Assembly: GCF_000466985.1 (NCBI RefSeq)
Contig: NZ_BATC01000003.1
Span: forward strand, 42,271-106,270
DNA: 64,000 nt
Reading direction: 5' to 3'
Source of the DNA: Brevundimonas abyssalis TAR-001
GTDB taxonomy: Bacteria > Pseudomonadota > Alphaproteobacteria > Caulobacterales > Caulobacteraceae
The translations under genes were made by a program, and so were the position numbers. The notes beneath the pieces are model-generated. The model did no database searches and was not told the origin of the DNA. It was given only the letters and a program-made list of their open reading frames with translations. Shown one piece after another: positions 17,886-27,876 of this stretch (position 1 is its first letter; every line of letters begins with the position of its first letter).

Positions 17886-19283
17886 ATGACCCAATCTCTC
17901 AAAACCAAAGTCCTCATCATCGGCGCCGGGACCGGCGGCTATGTGGCCGGCATCCGCTGCGGGCAGCTGGGGCTGGACACCGTGCTGGTGGACGGCGGGG
18001 ACGGCCTCGGCGGGACCTGCCTGAACGTCGGCTGCATTCCGTCCAAGGCGATCATCCATGCGGCGGGCAAGTTCGAGACGGTTGCCAAGGCGGCCGACGG
18101 CGGAACGCTGGGGATCACGGCGGCCAAGCCGGCCATCGACCTGAAGGCCACGGTGGCGTGGAAGGACGGGATCGTCAAAAAGCTGAACGGCGGGGTCGCG
18201 GCCCTGCTGAAGAAGGCCAGGGTCAAGGTCATCACCGGCTGGGCCACCTTTACTGACGCCAAGACCTGCACCGTCTCCACCGATGACGGCGACATCCGCA
18301 TCACCGCCGAACATGTGATCCTGGCCACGGGGTCCGAGCCGGTGGAGCTGCCGTTCCTGCCGTTCGGCGGGGACGTGATCTCGTCCACCGGGGCCCTGTC
18401 CCTGTCGGAAGTGCCGAAGAAGCTGGTGGTGGTCGGCGGCGGCTACATCGGGCTGGAGCTGGGCATCGCCTACCGCAAGCTGGGCGCCGAGGTGACGGTG
18501 GTGGAGATGGCCGAGCGCATCCTGCCGCTCTACGACAAGGCCCTGACCGATCCCGTGATGAAGTGGATGGAGCGCCACGGCGTGACCCTGCATCTGGGCG
18601 CCCGCGCCGGCGGCTTCGAAAAGGGCAAGCTGTCGGTCACCACGAAGGACGGCAAGCCGATCCAGATTCCGGCGGACAAGGTGCTGGTGACCGTGGGCCG
18701 CCGCCCGCGCACCCAGGGCTGGGGCCTGGAGACCATGGGCCTGGCCATGGACGGACCGTTCGTGAAGGTGGATCAGCGCTGCGCCACCGCCATGAAGAAC
18801 GTCTGGGCCGTGGGCGACCTGACCGGCGAACCCATGCTGGCCCACAAGGGCTCGGCCCAGGGCGAGGTGGTCGCCGAGATCATCGCCGGGCACGATCGTG
18901 TTTTTGATCCCGTGACCATCGCGGCGGTGTGCTTCACCGAGCCCGAGATCGTCTCGGCGGGGCTGGGTCCTGACGACGTGAAGGGCCGCGATGACGTGAT
19001 CCAGTCGGTGTTTCCCTTCTCCGCCATCGGCCGGGCCCTGGCGCTTGAGGCCGGCGACGACGGCGGCTTCGTGCGGGTGATCGCCGCGAAAGCCGACCAC
19101 CGCATCCTCGGCATCCAGGCGGTGGGCCAGCATGTGTCGGAGCTGTCCAACAGCTTCGCCCAGATGATGGAGATGGGGGCGGTGCTGGAGGACGTGGCCG
19201 GCGTCATCCACGTGCACCCGACCATGGGCGAGGCCTTGCACGAAGCCAGCCTGCGCGCCCTGGGCCACGCCATACATATTTAG
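17886..19283 (+). CDS. lpdA: Dihydrolipoyl dehydrogenase (E3)
   Basis: FAD-dependent E3 that re-oxidises the E2 lipoyl groups with NAD+. It is 465 residues with the N-terminal FAD fold (VLIIGAGTGGYVAGIR), the redox pair Cys45/Cys50 in GGTCLNVGCIPSK, a second dinucleotide fold (VVVGGGYIGLELG), the VGRRPRT segment and the C-terminal HPTMGEA with the catalytic-dyad His. It belongs functionally with the E1 beta and E2 genes upstream, from which it is now separated by the repeat/GIY-YIG insert and a secreted-protein gene. Its stop codon lies at the edge of a GC-rich repeat. Confidence 0.95.
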   Translation: MTQSLKTKVLIIGAGTGGYVAGIRCGQLGLDTVLVDGGDGLGGTCLNVGCIPSKAIIHAAGKFETVAKAADGGTLGITAAKPAIDLKATVAWKDGIVKKLNGGVAALLKKARVKVITGWATFTDAKTCTVSTDDGDIRITAEHVILATGSEPVELPFLPFGGDVISSTGALSLSEVPKKLVVVGGGYIGLELGIAYRKLGAEVTVVEMAERILPLYDKALTDPVMKWMERHGVTLHLGARAGGFEKGKLSVTTKDGKPIQIPADKVLVTVGRRPRTQGWGLETMGLAMDGPFVKVDQRCATAMKNVWAVGDLTGEPMLAHKGSAQGEVVAEIIAGHDRVFDPVTIAAVCFTEPEIVSAGLGPDDVKGRDDVIQSVFPFSAIGRALALEAGDDGGFVRVIAAKADHRILGIQAVGQHVSELSNSFAQMMEMGAVLEDVAGVIHVHPTMGEALHEASLRALGHAIHI

Positions 19284-19463
19284 GGGCCCTACCGCTCGCG
19301 CCACGGGCGCTCGCTGCTTGAGGGCGATAGGGGCCCTATCGCTCGGCCCGCGGGGCCTCGCTGCTTGAGGGCGGGCGCGAGAGCGCCGTGCGCCATGCTC
19401 GTCGTTTCAGGATGGTGCACTCGCGCCCTCAAGCCGCGAGCGTCCGCGACGCGAGCATAGGGC
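19281..19463. repeat. GC-rich repeat cluster (two direct, one inverted copy)
   Basis: A unit of about 47 bp beginning TAGGGGCCCTAYCGCTCG and ending GCTGCTTGAGGGCG occurs at 19281 and 19328. A diverged reverse-complement copy lies at 19424-19463 (CGCCCTCAAG ... GCATAGGG). The first copy includes the lpdA stop codon. The block can fold into a large hairpin between lpdA and motA. The motif CTGCTTGAG also occurs in the repeat near 33.2 kb. Confidence 0.7.
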
Positions 19464-19550
19464 AAGCGTCGTGAAAACCCGGCCTTAAGCATTAACGGGC
19501 ATGGTGCCGCTGAATCCGCGCCAGAACGGCGTGAAAAGGGCTGGCTTTCC

Positions 19551-20420
19551 ATGTTTCAGATCATCGGCATCATCGTGCTGTTCGCCATGGTGTTCGGCGG
19601 ATACACCATCGCGGGCGGGAAGATGGGGGTCATCCTGCACTCCCTGCCCTATGAGATGATGATGATCGGCGGCGCGGCCGTCGCGGCGCTGCTGATCTCC
19701 AACTCCGTCACCACCCTGAAAGGGGTGCTGGGCGGTCTGGGCAAGGTGTTCGCCGGGCCCAAGTGGAAGAAGGGCGACTACCGCGACCTTCTCAGCCTGC
19801 TGTTCCTGCTGACCAAGACCATGAAGTCCAAGGGCGTGATCGCTCTGGAAAGCCACATCGAGAAGCCGGCCGAGTCCACGATCTTCCAGAAATATCCCAA
19901 GATCCTGAAGGACCATTTCGCCACCGACTTCATCTGCGACACCCTGCGCATGATGACCATGAACCTCGAGGACCCGCACCAGGTCGAGGACGCCATGGAG
20001 AAGCAGCTGGAGAAGCACCACCACGAAGCCCTGGCCCCGGCCCATGCGCTGCAGAACACCGCAGACGCCCTGCCGGCGCTGGGCATCGTCGCGGCGGTGC
20101 TGGGCGTCATCAAGACCATGGCCTCCATCACCGAACCGCCCGAGGTTCTGGGCGGCATGATCGGCGGGGCCCTGGTGGGCACCTTCCTGGGCGTGTTCCT
20201 GGCCTATGGCCTGGTGGGCCCTCTGGCCACGCGCCTGAAGGAGATCATCGAGGGCGACGCGGCCTACTACAAGATCATCCAGTCGGTGCTGGTGGCGCAC
20301 CTGCACGGCAACGCCGCCCAGATCTCGGTCGAGATCGGCCGGGGCGACGTCCCGTCCACGGCCCAGCCGTCCTTCACCGAGCTGGAGGAAGCCCTGTCCG
20401 AGGCCGGGACGGCCGTCTGA
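19551..20420 (+). CDS. motA: Flagellar motor stator protein MotA
   Basis: 289-residue proton-channel subunit of the flagellar stator. It has the MotA N-terminus (IGIIVLFAMVFGGYTIAGG), a cytoplasmic domain with the MTMNLEDPHQVEDAME region around 130-150, and the last two helices with PALGIVAAVLGVIKTM and the GALVGTFLGVFLAYGLVGP segment. Four transmembrane helices are expected. The partner motB is not adjacent, as is common in Caulobacterales. A TTAAGCATTAAC stretch occurs in the leader at about 19485-19497. Confidence 0.95.
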   Translation: MFQIIGIIVLFAMVFGGYTIAGGKMGVILHSLPYEMMMIGGAAVAALLISNSVTTLKGVLGGLGKVFAGPKWKKGDYRDLLSLLFLLTKTMKSKGVIALESHIEKPAESTIFQKYPKILKDHFATDFICDTLRMMTMNLEDPHQVEDAMEKQLEKHHHEALAPAHALQNTADALPALGIVAAVLGVIKTMASITEPPEVLGGMIGGALVGTFLGVFLAYGLVGPLATRLKEIIEGDAAYYKIIQSVLVAHLHGNAAQISVEIGRGDVPSTAQPSFTELEEALSEAGTAV

Positions 20421-20464
20421 TCCGGAAAAGCTTGGCTGTAATCACGAAGCCGTGAGAATTTCCC

Positions 20465-20494
20465 TTGACGGGCCACCTCACGATCGCGTTATCT
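20465..20494 (+). promoter_or_regulatory. Candidate housekeeping promoter for the small lipoprotein
   Basis: TTGACG (20465-20470), an 18-bp spacer and TTATCT (20489-20494), located 50 bp before the lipoprotein ATG. Prediction from sequence only. Confidence 0.45.
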
Positions 20495-20544
20495 GGTGAC
20501 GCGGGAATCATGACCCCGCACCACCCTTCTGAAGGATATCCCAT

Positions 20545-20802
20545 ATGACCATCCGTCAACTGCTCGTCGCCGCCGCCGGCGCCGCCGCCGCCCTGTCCGT
20601 CGCCGCTTGCCAGCCGGCCGCCGAAGAAACCACCGCTGACGAAGCCGCTGTGGAAGCCGACGCCGCCGCCGACACGGCCGCCGACGCCGCCGCCACCGCC
20701 GACGCCGCTGCTGAAGACGCCGCCATGGCCGCCGGTGAAGCCGCCGACGCCGCTGGTGAAGCGACCGAAGAAGCCGCCGAAGAAGCTCCGGCCGCCGAGT
20801 AA
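20545..20802 (+). CDS. Small Ala/Glu/Asp-rich lipoprotein
   Basis: 85-residue protein with a signal peptide and lipobox SVAAC, so it is probably lipid-anchored at Cys22. The mature part is almost entirely Ala, Glu, Asp and Thr in a helical low-complexity pattern (repeated EAADAA and DAAADTAA-like strings). No enzyme motif is present. A role as an envelope spacer or coiled structural lipoprotein is only a guess. The gene is monocistronic, with its own promoter-like sequence and a strong terminator, and codon usage suggests good expression. Confidence 0.8.
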   Translation: MTIRQLLVAAAGAAAALSVAACQPAAEETTADEAAVEADAAADTAADAAATADAAAEDAAMAAGEAADAAGEATEEAAEEAPAAE

Positions 20803-20834
20803 TCCTTCGCTCGCAAGAGCAAAGCGATTGGAAA

Positions 20835-20862
20835 GGGGTCGCCCGTCGGGCGGCCCCTTTTT
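20835..20862 (+). terminator. Rho-independent terminator after the small lipoprotein
   Basis: 10-bp stem GGGGTCGCCC / GGGCGGCCCC (one G-T pair) followed by TTTTT. Confidence 0.9.
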
Positions 20863-20909
20863 ACATGCCCGGTCTTGATCGCGCCGCCCGGCCGGTGCTC
20901 TAGCCGGAC

Positions 20910-22688
20910 ATGGCCGATGAACCCGACAATTCCCTGAACTGGCCCCTGGACTGGTCTGAGACGGGCGGGCCCAGGTCGCCCCGCTTCGGCGACGTCTACT
21001 ATTCCCTTGAAGACGGCCTCGCCGAGAGCCGGACGGTGTTCCTGGCGGGCTGCGGCCTGCCGGACGCCTGGTCGGACCGCAAGCGCTTCACCGTGGCCGA
21101 GCTGGGGTTCGGCACCGGCCTGAACATCGCCGCCCTGCTGCACCTGTGGCGCCAAAGCCGGGCCGGTGGTCGGCTCCACATCTTCTCCATTGAGGGCTTT
21201 CCGGTGTCGCGCCTGGATGCGGCGCGCGCCTGTCCGCATGGCCGGAGATCGCCGAAGCGGCCCAGGCGCTGCTGGACCGCTGGCCGCCCGCGACGCCCGG
21301 GTTTCACCGGATCGATCTGCCGGACTGGAACGCCACCCTCGATCTGGCCGTGGGTGACGCGGCCTGGGCGCTGGACCAGTGGAGCGGGGCGGCCGACGCC
21401 TGGTTCCTGGACGGATTCTCGCCCGCCCTGAACCCCGGCATGTGGTCGGACGCCGTGCTGGACGGCATGGCCGCGCGATCCGCGCCCGGCGCGCGTGTGG
21501 CCACCTTCACCGTGGCCGGGACGGTGCGCCGGGGCCTGGCCGAGCGCGGCTTTCAGGTGGACAAGCGCCCCGGCCATGGCCGCAAGCGCGAGCGGCTGGA
21601 GGCGGTCCTGCCCGGCGAGCCGCCTCGTCATGACGGCGGACGGGTGGCGGTCATCGGCGCGGGAATCGCGGGGGCCAGTCTGGCGCGGGCCCTGCGCGCC
21701 CAGGGCGCGGACCCCGTGGTGATCGCGGACGACACGGCCATGGCGTCGGGCTTTCCGGCGGCCCTGGCGACGCCCCGGCTGGATGTGGGCGACGAGGATC
21801 TGGCCCGTCTGTTCGCCCAGGCGCTGGAGCGGGCCGGACAGCTGTACGGCGAGGCGCCGGATGCGATCGTTGCGCGCGGCGTGCTGAGACTGGAGCACGG
21901 CCCACGTGACTCGGGACGGTTCGACAAGGTGGCCGGCCAGGCCGTCTGGGCGCCGGGGGCCATGACGCGGGTCAGCGCCGCCGAGGCGTCCGGGGCGCTG
22001 GGCGAAACCGTGACCGGCGGCGGCTTGATGATGCAGGGCGCCCTGACGGTGCGGCCGGCGGCGGTCCTGGACGCTGGCTGGCAGGCGTGCGGCGGGTGGC
22101 GGGCCGGGCGGCGCGGCTGGAGCGTCGTGGCGCGGCGTGGCGGGTGCTGGATGACGCGGGCGACGAATTGGCCGAGGCCGAGACGGTGGTGCTGGCCGCC
22201 GGATGGGGCGCGGCGGCTCTGGGCATGGCGGGGCTGCAGGCTGTCCGGGGGCAGGCGGGCTGGGCGGATCTGGACGCGGGTCCGGCCGTGGGCGCGGCCT
22301 GGGGTGGTTATGCGGCGCCCACCGGCGAGGGCGTGCTGTTCGGCGCCACCCATGACCGCGACGACACGGACGAGGCCCTGCGGGACGCGGACGATCTCCG
22401 CAATCTGGAGGCCCTGAAGGCGGTGCTGCCCGACCTGGCGGTGCGCGTTGCGTCCGTCCAGGTGCATCGCCATGCGGCCATCCGGGCGGCCACACGGGAC
22501 CGGCTGCCGGTCGCGGCCGGCTGGAGGAGGGGCTGTTCATTCTCGGCGGGCTGGGCTCACGCGGATTCACGGCGGCGCCGTTGCTGGCGGACCATGTGGC
22601 GAGCCTGATCACGGGCGCGCCCTCGCCCCTTCCGCGCGCAGCGGCGCGGCGGGTGGCTCCGGACAGGGAGAGTCTGGGGAAGCGCTGA
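20910..22688 (+). CDS. mnmC: Bifunctional tRNA 5-methylaminomethyl-2-thiouridine biosynthesis protein MnmC (three frameshifts)
   Basis: Completes the wobble-uridine modification mnm5s2U34: the FAD domain removes the carboxymethyl group and the MnmD domain methylates. The N-terminal methyltransferase part shows VAELGFGTGLN and WFLDGFSPALNP. The C-terminal oxidase part has VAVIGAGIAGASLARAL and ends GGLGSRGFTAAPLLADHVA. The reading frame moves three times, near 21230, 22073 and 22520. Each move is explained by one missing C (GCCCTG to GCCTG, GCCTGG to GCTGG twice). With three bases restored the protein is 593 residues, close to the family norm, so decay is less likely than sequence error. Confidence 0.85.
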
Positions 22689-22694
22689 GGCCGA

Positions 22695-24062
22695 TCAGCG
22701 AAGCGGATCAGCTGGGCGGGGCGGGAGCCTTCGGCGGCGGCCGTGCTGGGTCGGGACGGCGCCGCCGGCGCGGCGGGCGGCGATCAGGGCGTCGATGCGA
22801 CGGCGTTCGGCCTGGAAGGCGGCCAGTTCGGCGCCGGCCAGTTCGGATCCCGAAGGGATCTGCGCGCCGGTCGGGTTGACCCGGGCGCCGTTGCGCCAGA
22901 CTTCATAGTGCAGGTGCGGGCCGGTGGAGGCGCCGGTGGAGCCCACATAGGCGACCACGTCGCCCTGGCTGACCCGCTGGCCGGGACGCAGGCCGCGTGC
23001 GAAGCGCGACAGGTGGGCGTAGCCGGTCTCCCAGCCGTTGCCGTGGCGGATGCGGACCCAGTTGCCGTAACCGCCCCAGCGACGGGCCTCGACCACCACG
23101 CCGTCGGAAGCGGCGAAGACGGGCGTGCCCGTGGGCGCGGCGAAGTCCATGCCCTGGTGCATGCGGCGATAGCCGGAGATGGGGTGGCGACGGACGCCGT
23201 AGTTGGAGGAGATGCGCGCGCCGTCCACGGGGGTGCGCAGCAGGAAGCCGCGGATGTTCTTGCCGTCGGCGTCGAAATATTTGGCCTCGTTCGAGCCCTC
23301 GGGCTGGAAGCGGTAGAACACCTGGCCCTTGATCTCGGCGTAGATCAGCTCGCCGGTGTCCACGGTGCGGCCGCTTTCGGTCACGGTGCGGTCGAACACC
23401 AGGGTGAAGCTGTCGCCCGCCTTGATGTCGCGCGAGAAGTCGATCTTGTGGGAGAACAGGCGCACGGCCTGGGCCACGATGCGCGAGTTGGCACCCAGGC
23501 GGCCCGCCGAGGCGGACAGGGAGCCGTGAATCTCGCCGGTGGCGACGGTGGTCTCGTTGGAGACCTGCTCTTCAAGTTCGCGAAGGCGCAGGGCGCCGTC
23601 GAAGCTGCGCGACACGGTCAGCTGGGTCGCGGGACCGGTGCGCACGGTCAGGCCGATCAGGCGGGCGTCGCCGCGGCCGACGCGGGGGCGCGAGATGGCG
23701 GTCTCGAAGCGCTGGCCGGCGCGGATGTTCACCACGTCATAGGCGTTGCCGAGGGTGCGGACGATGGCGCGGGCCTCGTCGGCGCCGATGCCGGTGCGCA
23801 GCATGGCCTGTTCGAGGGTCTCACCCCGTTGAATCTGGACCTGGACGGTTTCGGGCTGGCTCATGCCCGCCGGAGCGCCGGCGGAGGCGAAGGCCTGAAT
23901 TTCGAGAGCGGCGATCTGTTCGGCCGTCAGCGGCGGAACTTCAGCCGCCGTGACCGGTTGATAGAGCTTGCCGGCCAGAAGAGCCACCGCGACGGCGGCG
24001 GCCGCCGTGAACATGTGCGGCGTGAAGCGCTTGGGCTGGCGGCGTGGATCGAACTGAGCCAT
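22695..24062 (-). CDS. M23 family metallopeptidase (LytM-type peptidoglycan hydrolase), membrane-anchored
   Basis: 455-residue envelope protein with one N-terminal transmembrane helix (about 17-36), a LysM/OapA-like middle region, and a C-terminal peptidase domain. Zinc ligands are visible in RRMHQGMDF and TGPHLHYEVW, so the site looks intact and it should cleave peptidoglycan cross-links during growth or division. The last 30 residues are Arg/Pro-rich and might be affected by a frame error, but this cannot be decided. It ends 6 bp from the convergent mnmC stop. Confidence 0.9.
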   Translation of the reverse strand: MAQFDPRRQPKRFTPHMFTAAAAVAVALLAGKLYQPVTAAEVPPLTAEQIAALEIQAFASAGAPAGMSQPETVQVQIQRGETLEQAMLRTGIGADEARAIVRTLGNAYDVVNIRAGQRFETAISRPRVGRGDARLIGLTVRTGPATQLTVSRSFDGALRLRELEEQVSNETTVATGEIHGSLSASAGRLGANSRIVAQAVRLFSHKIDFSRDIKAGDSFTLVFDRTVTESGRTVDTGELIYAEIKGQVFYRFQPEGSNEAKYFDADGKNIRGFLLRTPVDGARISSNYGVRRHPISGYRRMHQGMDFAAPTGTPVFAASDGVVVEARRWGGYGNWVRIRHGNGWETGYAHLSRFARGLRPGQRVSQGDVVAYVGSTGASTGPHLHYEVWRNGARVNPTGAQIPSGSELAGAELAAFQAERRRIDALIAARRAGGAVPTQHGRRRRLPPRPADPLR

Positions 24063-24391
24063 CGGTCCCCGTCAATCGGCAGCGCCATCCGTGGCGCCTG
24101 GTCACTGAAAACTGTCTCACCGGGGCTGGTCAACCCCGGAATGCGCGAGCGAATGGCTATAGCTCGCCTGTCCCTTAATGGGAAGCATCCCGTTACAAAT
24201 CGTTAACCGCCAGCAGTTTCTCCATTCAAGGGGTGTTTTAACCGCGTTGCATTCCCCCGTTGAACGGCTTCGCCCGATTGCCGTCACAGGGGCCGGGCAA
24301 GAGCGGCTGACGCAGGCTTCAGGGCGGGCCGGTTTGCGCGGCCGCGTGTTCCGGCTATCTCAGGAGCGCCAAACAGAGTGATGGAGCGCGC
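24063..24391. other. Divergent intergenic region, no gene found
   Basis: 329 bp between the M23 peptidase and the ydbH operon. It holds two TTAACCGC strings (about 24203 and 24239) that resemble CtrA half-sites, and a short GCGCC-ATCCGT-GGCGC hairpin next to the peptidase start. No convincing ORF or RNA structure was seen. It must contain both divergent promoters. Confidence 0.5.
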
Positions 24392-27300
24392 GTGAGCGAA
24401 ACCCGGGACAGCCAGCCGTCCTCGCCCGTCATTCCCGATGGCCGCCGCAGGTCCGGGCGCGGCCCGGGACGGCTGGTGATCGTGCTGCTGGTGATCCTGG
24501 GGCTGCTTCTGGCGGCGGCCCTGACGCTGTACGCCGCCCGGCGCGAGGCGGCGCGGCAGGTTCTGGTCGGCTGGCTGGAGCGGCGGGGGATCGAGGCCGA
24601 GGTCGAGATCGAGCGGCTTGAGCTGGACACCCTGACCGCCCGCATCCGCGTCGGCGACGGGGACGATCCCGATTTCTCCGTCGAACGGGTCGAGGTGGAC
24701 TACGCCCTCGGCCTGCCCTGGTCGGAGACGGGGCTGGGCGTGACGCCGAGCCGCATCCGCCTGATCCGGCCGATCCTGCGGGCCAACTGGCGGGACGGCG
24801 TCTTCAGCATGGGATCGCTGGATCCGCTGATCGAGGAGTTCCGCGGCCGCCCTCCGGGCCCGGAGGCGCGCGGCCCGCTGGTGCTGATCGAACAGGGCCG
24901 CCTGAATCTCGGCACGAACTATGGCCCGCTGGATGTGCGCGCCGACGCCCGGATCGATGACGGCCGGCTGATGCGCCTGAGCGCGCGGGCGGGCAACGCG
25001 GCCCTGGTCAGCGGCGACACGCGGATCAATCTGTCCGGCGCCCGGCTGGACCTGACCACCATGGGCGAGCGGACGCGGCTGGACCTTGCTGCGATCTTTG
25101 AGGACGTCGCGGCGCCCGGCCTGTCGGGCGAAGCCGTGCGGGTGGGCTTGAGCGGCGAGGCGCCCTATCCCGACCTGGACGCGCGGCGCAGCGAGGGCGA
25201 TCTGGATCTGACCGCGACCCTGGCGGCCGGGCGACTGGAGGCCGGGGATTTCTCCGGCCGGGCCGTGGGCGCGCGCATCGCCCTGGACGGCCGGGTGAAC
25301 GGCTGGCTGGAGACGTTCCAGCTGACGGGCGAAAGCGAAGGCATGATCGGCGCCGACGCCCTGACCCTGGGCCAGACCAGCGCCTCGGCCGCACGGGTGT
25401 CGTTCAGCGAGACCGCGCTGGATGTGAGCGGACGCGACGGCGCGCTGCGATGGCGGCTGGACGGCCCCATGACCCTGGCAGCCGGCCGGATGCGGTCGGG
25501 CGACCTGACGATCGCGGGTCTTGATGTGCGTTCCGGCGCGGTGTCGGCGGGCGGGCGCAGCGGGTCGGGCCAGGCGAGCGCCTTCGAGATCACCGCCGCC
25601 GCCTCGGTTCAGGCGCGCAGCCTGGCGTTCGGCGAGCTGAGCCTGAGCGGCATCGACGGGCGCTGGACGCCGATGTGACCGGGGAGGGCGTGGTGCTGGC
25701 GGAGGCGGCCGGGCGGCTGCGGGCCGAGCGTGGCCGCTGGCCGCTGCTGGGCGCGCCGGGGGCCGACGATCCGCCGGAGCTGGCGGCCCTGAAGCGGGCG
25801 CTGGGCGGCTTCCGGCTGGAGGCGTCGTCGTTCCGGCTGAGGACCGGCAGCACGGGCACAGAGCTGGTGCTGGGCCAGGCGGCCCGGATCACGCCCTTGA
25901 ACGGCGGCCTGATCACCCTTGGGGCGCACCCCGACGCCCCGCTCTACGCCGCGCGTCCGGGCCAGACCGGCGGCGGGGCCCTGATCCTGACCGGAACGGC
26001 GCCCGAGACGGATGTGCGGGTGCAGGTTCCCGACTGGCGTCTGACGCCCGGCGGGTTCACCGCAGCGCTGGACGGCGCGGCCGGTTTCAATTTCGGCTTC
26101 GCCCGCGACATCGACGTGGCGGCGGCGGGGACGCTGACCTCCGGCGGCGGCCGGCTGACGTTCCGGCCGGACGGCTGTGTGGTGATCACGGCGGCGCAGC
26201 TGGCCTTCGGCGAGAACGACGCGCGCGACCTGTCCGGCGATCTGTGCGCGGGGGACGGCCCGCTGATCACGGTGGCGGACGGCGGCTGGACGGCGCGGGG
26301 GCGGATGCAGGACGCCGCCGCCGAGGTTCCCTTCCTGGCCACGCGCTTCAGCGACATGGCCGGGCCCCTGACCGTGCGCGGGACCGCGGCGGGTCTGGAG
26401 ATGGACACCGTCGTCGAGGCCGCGCGGGTGGCCGACACCGCCCAGCCCCAGCGCTTCCAGCCTCTGGACGCCACGGGCTCCGCCTCTCTGGCCGCCGATG
26501 TCTGGCAGGGTCGCTTCGAGGTTTCGGCGGGGCCGCACCGTCTGGGCCGTGTGGACCTGAAGCACGACGGCCGCGCCGAGGCGGGGGGCGTGGCCTTCGA
26601 CGCCTCGGATCTGGTGTTCGCCGAAGACGGGCTGCAGCCCGACGACGTGACGCCCCTGACCGAGGGCCTGATCGACCCGCCGGTGACGGGCGGCGCGGGC
26701 TTTACGGGCCGGTTCGACTGGACCCCGGAAGGCGCGACCAGCAGCGGCGTGCTGACGGTGCGGGACCTGGACTTCGTCAGTCCGGCCGGTCCGGTGACCG
26801 GGCTGAACGGCGCGGTGGCCTTCACCAGCCTGACCCCGCTGATCACGGCGCCGGACCAGCGCCTGACCGCCGAGGGCATCCAGGCCCTGGCCGCGGTCAC
26901 GGACCTGAACCTGCTGTTCGAACTGGGCGCGGGGTCGTTCCAGGTGTCGGGGGCGGATCTGGACGTGGCGGGCGGGCGCGTGGTGATCGAGCCGTTCGAC
27001 GTGCCGCTGGACCGGACCCAGCCCTTCGCCGGGACGCTGGTGTTCGAAAACGTGCAGCTGGGCGAGCTGCTCGGCGGGGCGGGGTTCGGCGAGCAGGTGG
27101 GGCTGGACGCGGTGGTGTCCGGGCGCGTGCCCTTCACCTGGGACGCCGAGCACGGGTTCCGGATCATCGGCGGGTCGCTCTATGCGGTTCAGCCGGGGCG
27201 GCTGGAGATCGAGCGCGAGGCCCTCAGCGGGCTGGAGGCGGGCGGCGGCGGCGAGGATGTGCCGCCCAATGTGGTGCAGGACCTGGCCTATCAGGCCATG

Positions 27301-27600
27301 GAGGAGCTGGCCTTCGACATCCTGACGGCCGAGGTCAACAGCCTTGATGAGGGCCGGCTGGGGGTGCTGTTCCGCATCCGGGGGCGGCATGACCCGCCCG
27401 AGCGGCAGGAGCTGCGCCTGACCCTGTCCGAACTGATCAGCCGCGATTTCCTGAACCGGGAGCTGCCCCTGCCGTCGGGCACCGAGATCGACCTGACCCT
27501 GGACACCACCCTGAACCTGAATCAGCTGGTTTCGGACATCATGTCCCTGAACCGGGCCCGGCGGGGCGAGGCCGAAGAGAATTCCGATGAAGAAGAATGA
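24392..27600 (+). CDS. ydbH: YdbH-family AsmA-like intermembrane phospholipid transporter (frameshifted)
   Basis: Large bridge-like protein thought to move phospholipids between the two membranes, redundant in E. coli with TamB and YhdP. A GTG start leads to a cytoplasmic tail and one helix (about 29-50), followed by a very long periplasmic beta-rich region with repeated GDLDLTATLAAGRL-like strands, and the DUF3971/YdbH end around LTLDTTLNLNQLVSDIM. The frame breaks at 25662 (GGGCGCTGGAC should read GGGCGCCTGGAC). Adding one C gives 1,069 residues. The ynbE and ydbL genes follow in the order known from enterobacteria, which supports the assignment. Confidence 0.87.
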
Positions 27601-27678
27601 AACTTCGTCGTTCAGCGCGGGTTCACGCTAGAGGGTGCTTATGGATATGAAACGTTCAAACCGTGGAGCCTGCCGCCC

Positions 27679-27864
27679 ATGATCTCGAAACGCGAAATCG
27701 CCGCTGTCTGCGCCATGGCCCTTGTGGGCGGTGTGGCCTGCGCCCCGACGATCCGGCTGCAGGTGGATCCCATACAGATCTACGCCAAGCTGGACGCCGA
27801 CGTGCGTGTCCGTCTCGACCAGGAGCTTCGTGATCTCCTGGAAGAGAATCCCAACCTGTTCTGA
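27679..27864 (+). CDS. ynbE: YnbE family lipoprotein
   Basis: 61-residue lipoprotein with a lipobox-type end of the signal (GGVACAP) and the short mature part typical of YnbE: PTIRLQVDPIQIYAKLDADVRV in essence. In E. coli YnbE partners with YdbH at the outer membrane to complete the lipid bridge. The gene lies 78 bp after ydbH and 12 bp before ydbL, in the conserved order. Confidence 0.92.
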   Translation: MISKREIAAVCAMALVGGVACAPTIRLQVDPIQIYAKLDADVRVRLDQELRDLLEENPNLF

Positions 27865-27876
27865 TCGGAGGATCGG

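Noticed and set aside
19485..19497. CtrA-binding site upstream of motA
   Set aside because: TTAAGCATTAAC has a 3-bp spacing, not the 7 bp of the CtrA consensus.
20910..22688. mnmC as a true pseudogene
   Set aside because: Three breaks of identical type also occur in core genes elsewhere in the window, and all domains are intact once single bases are restored.
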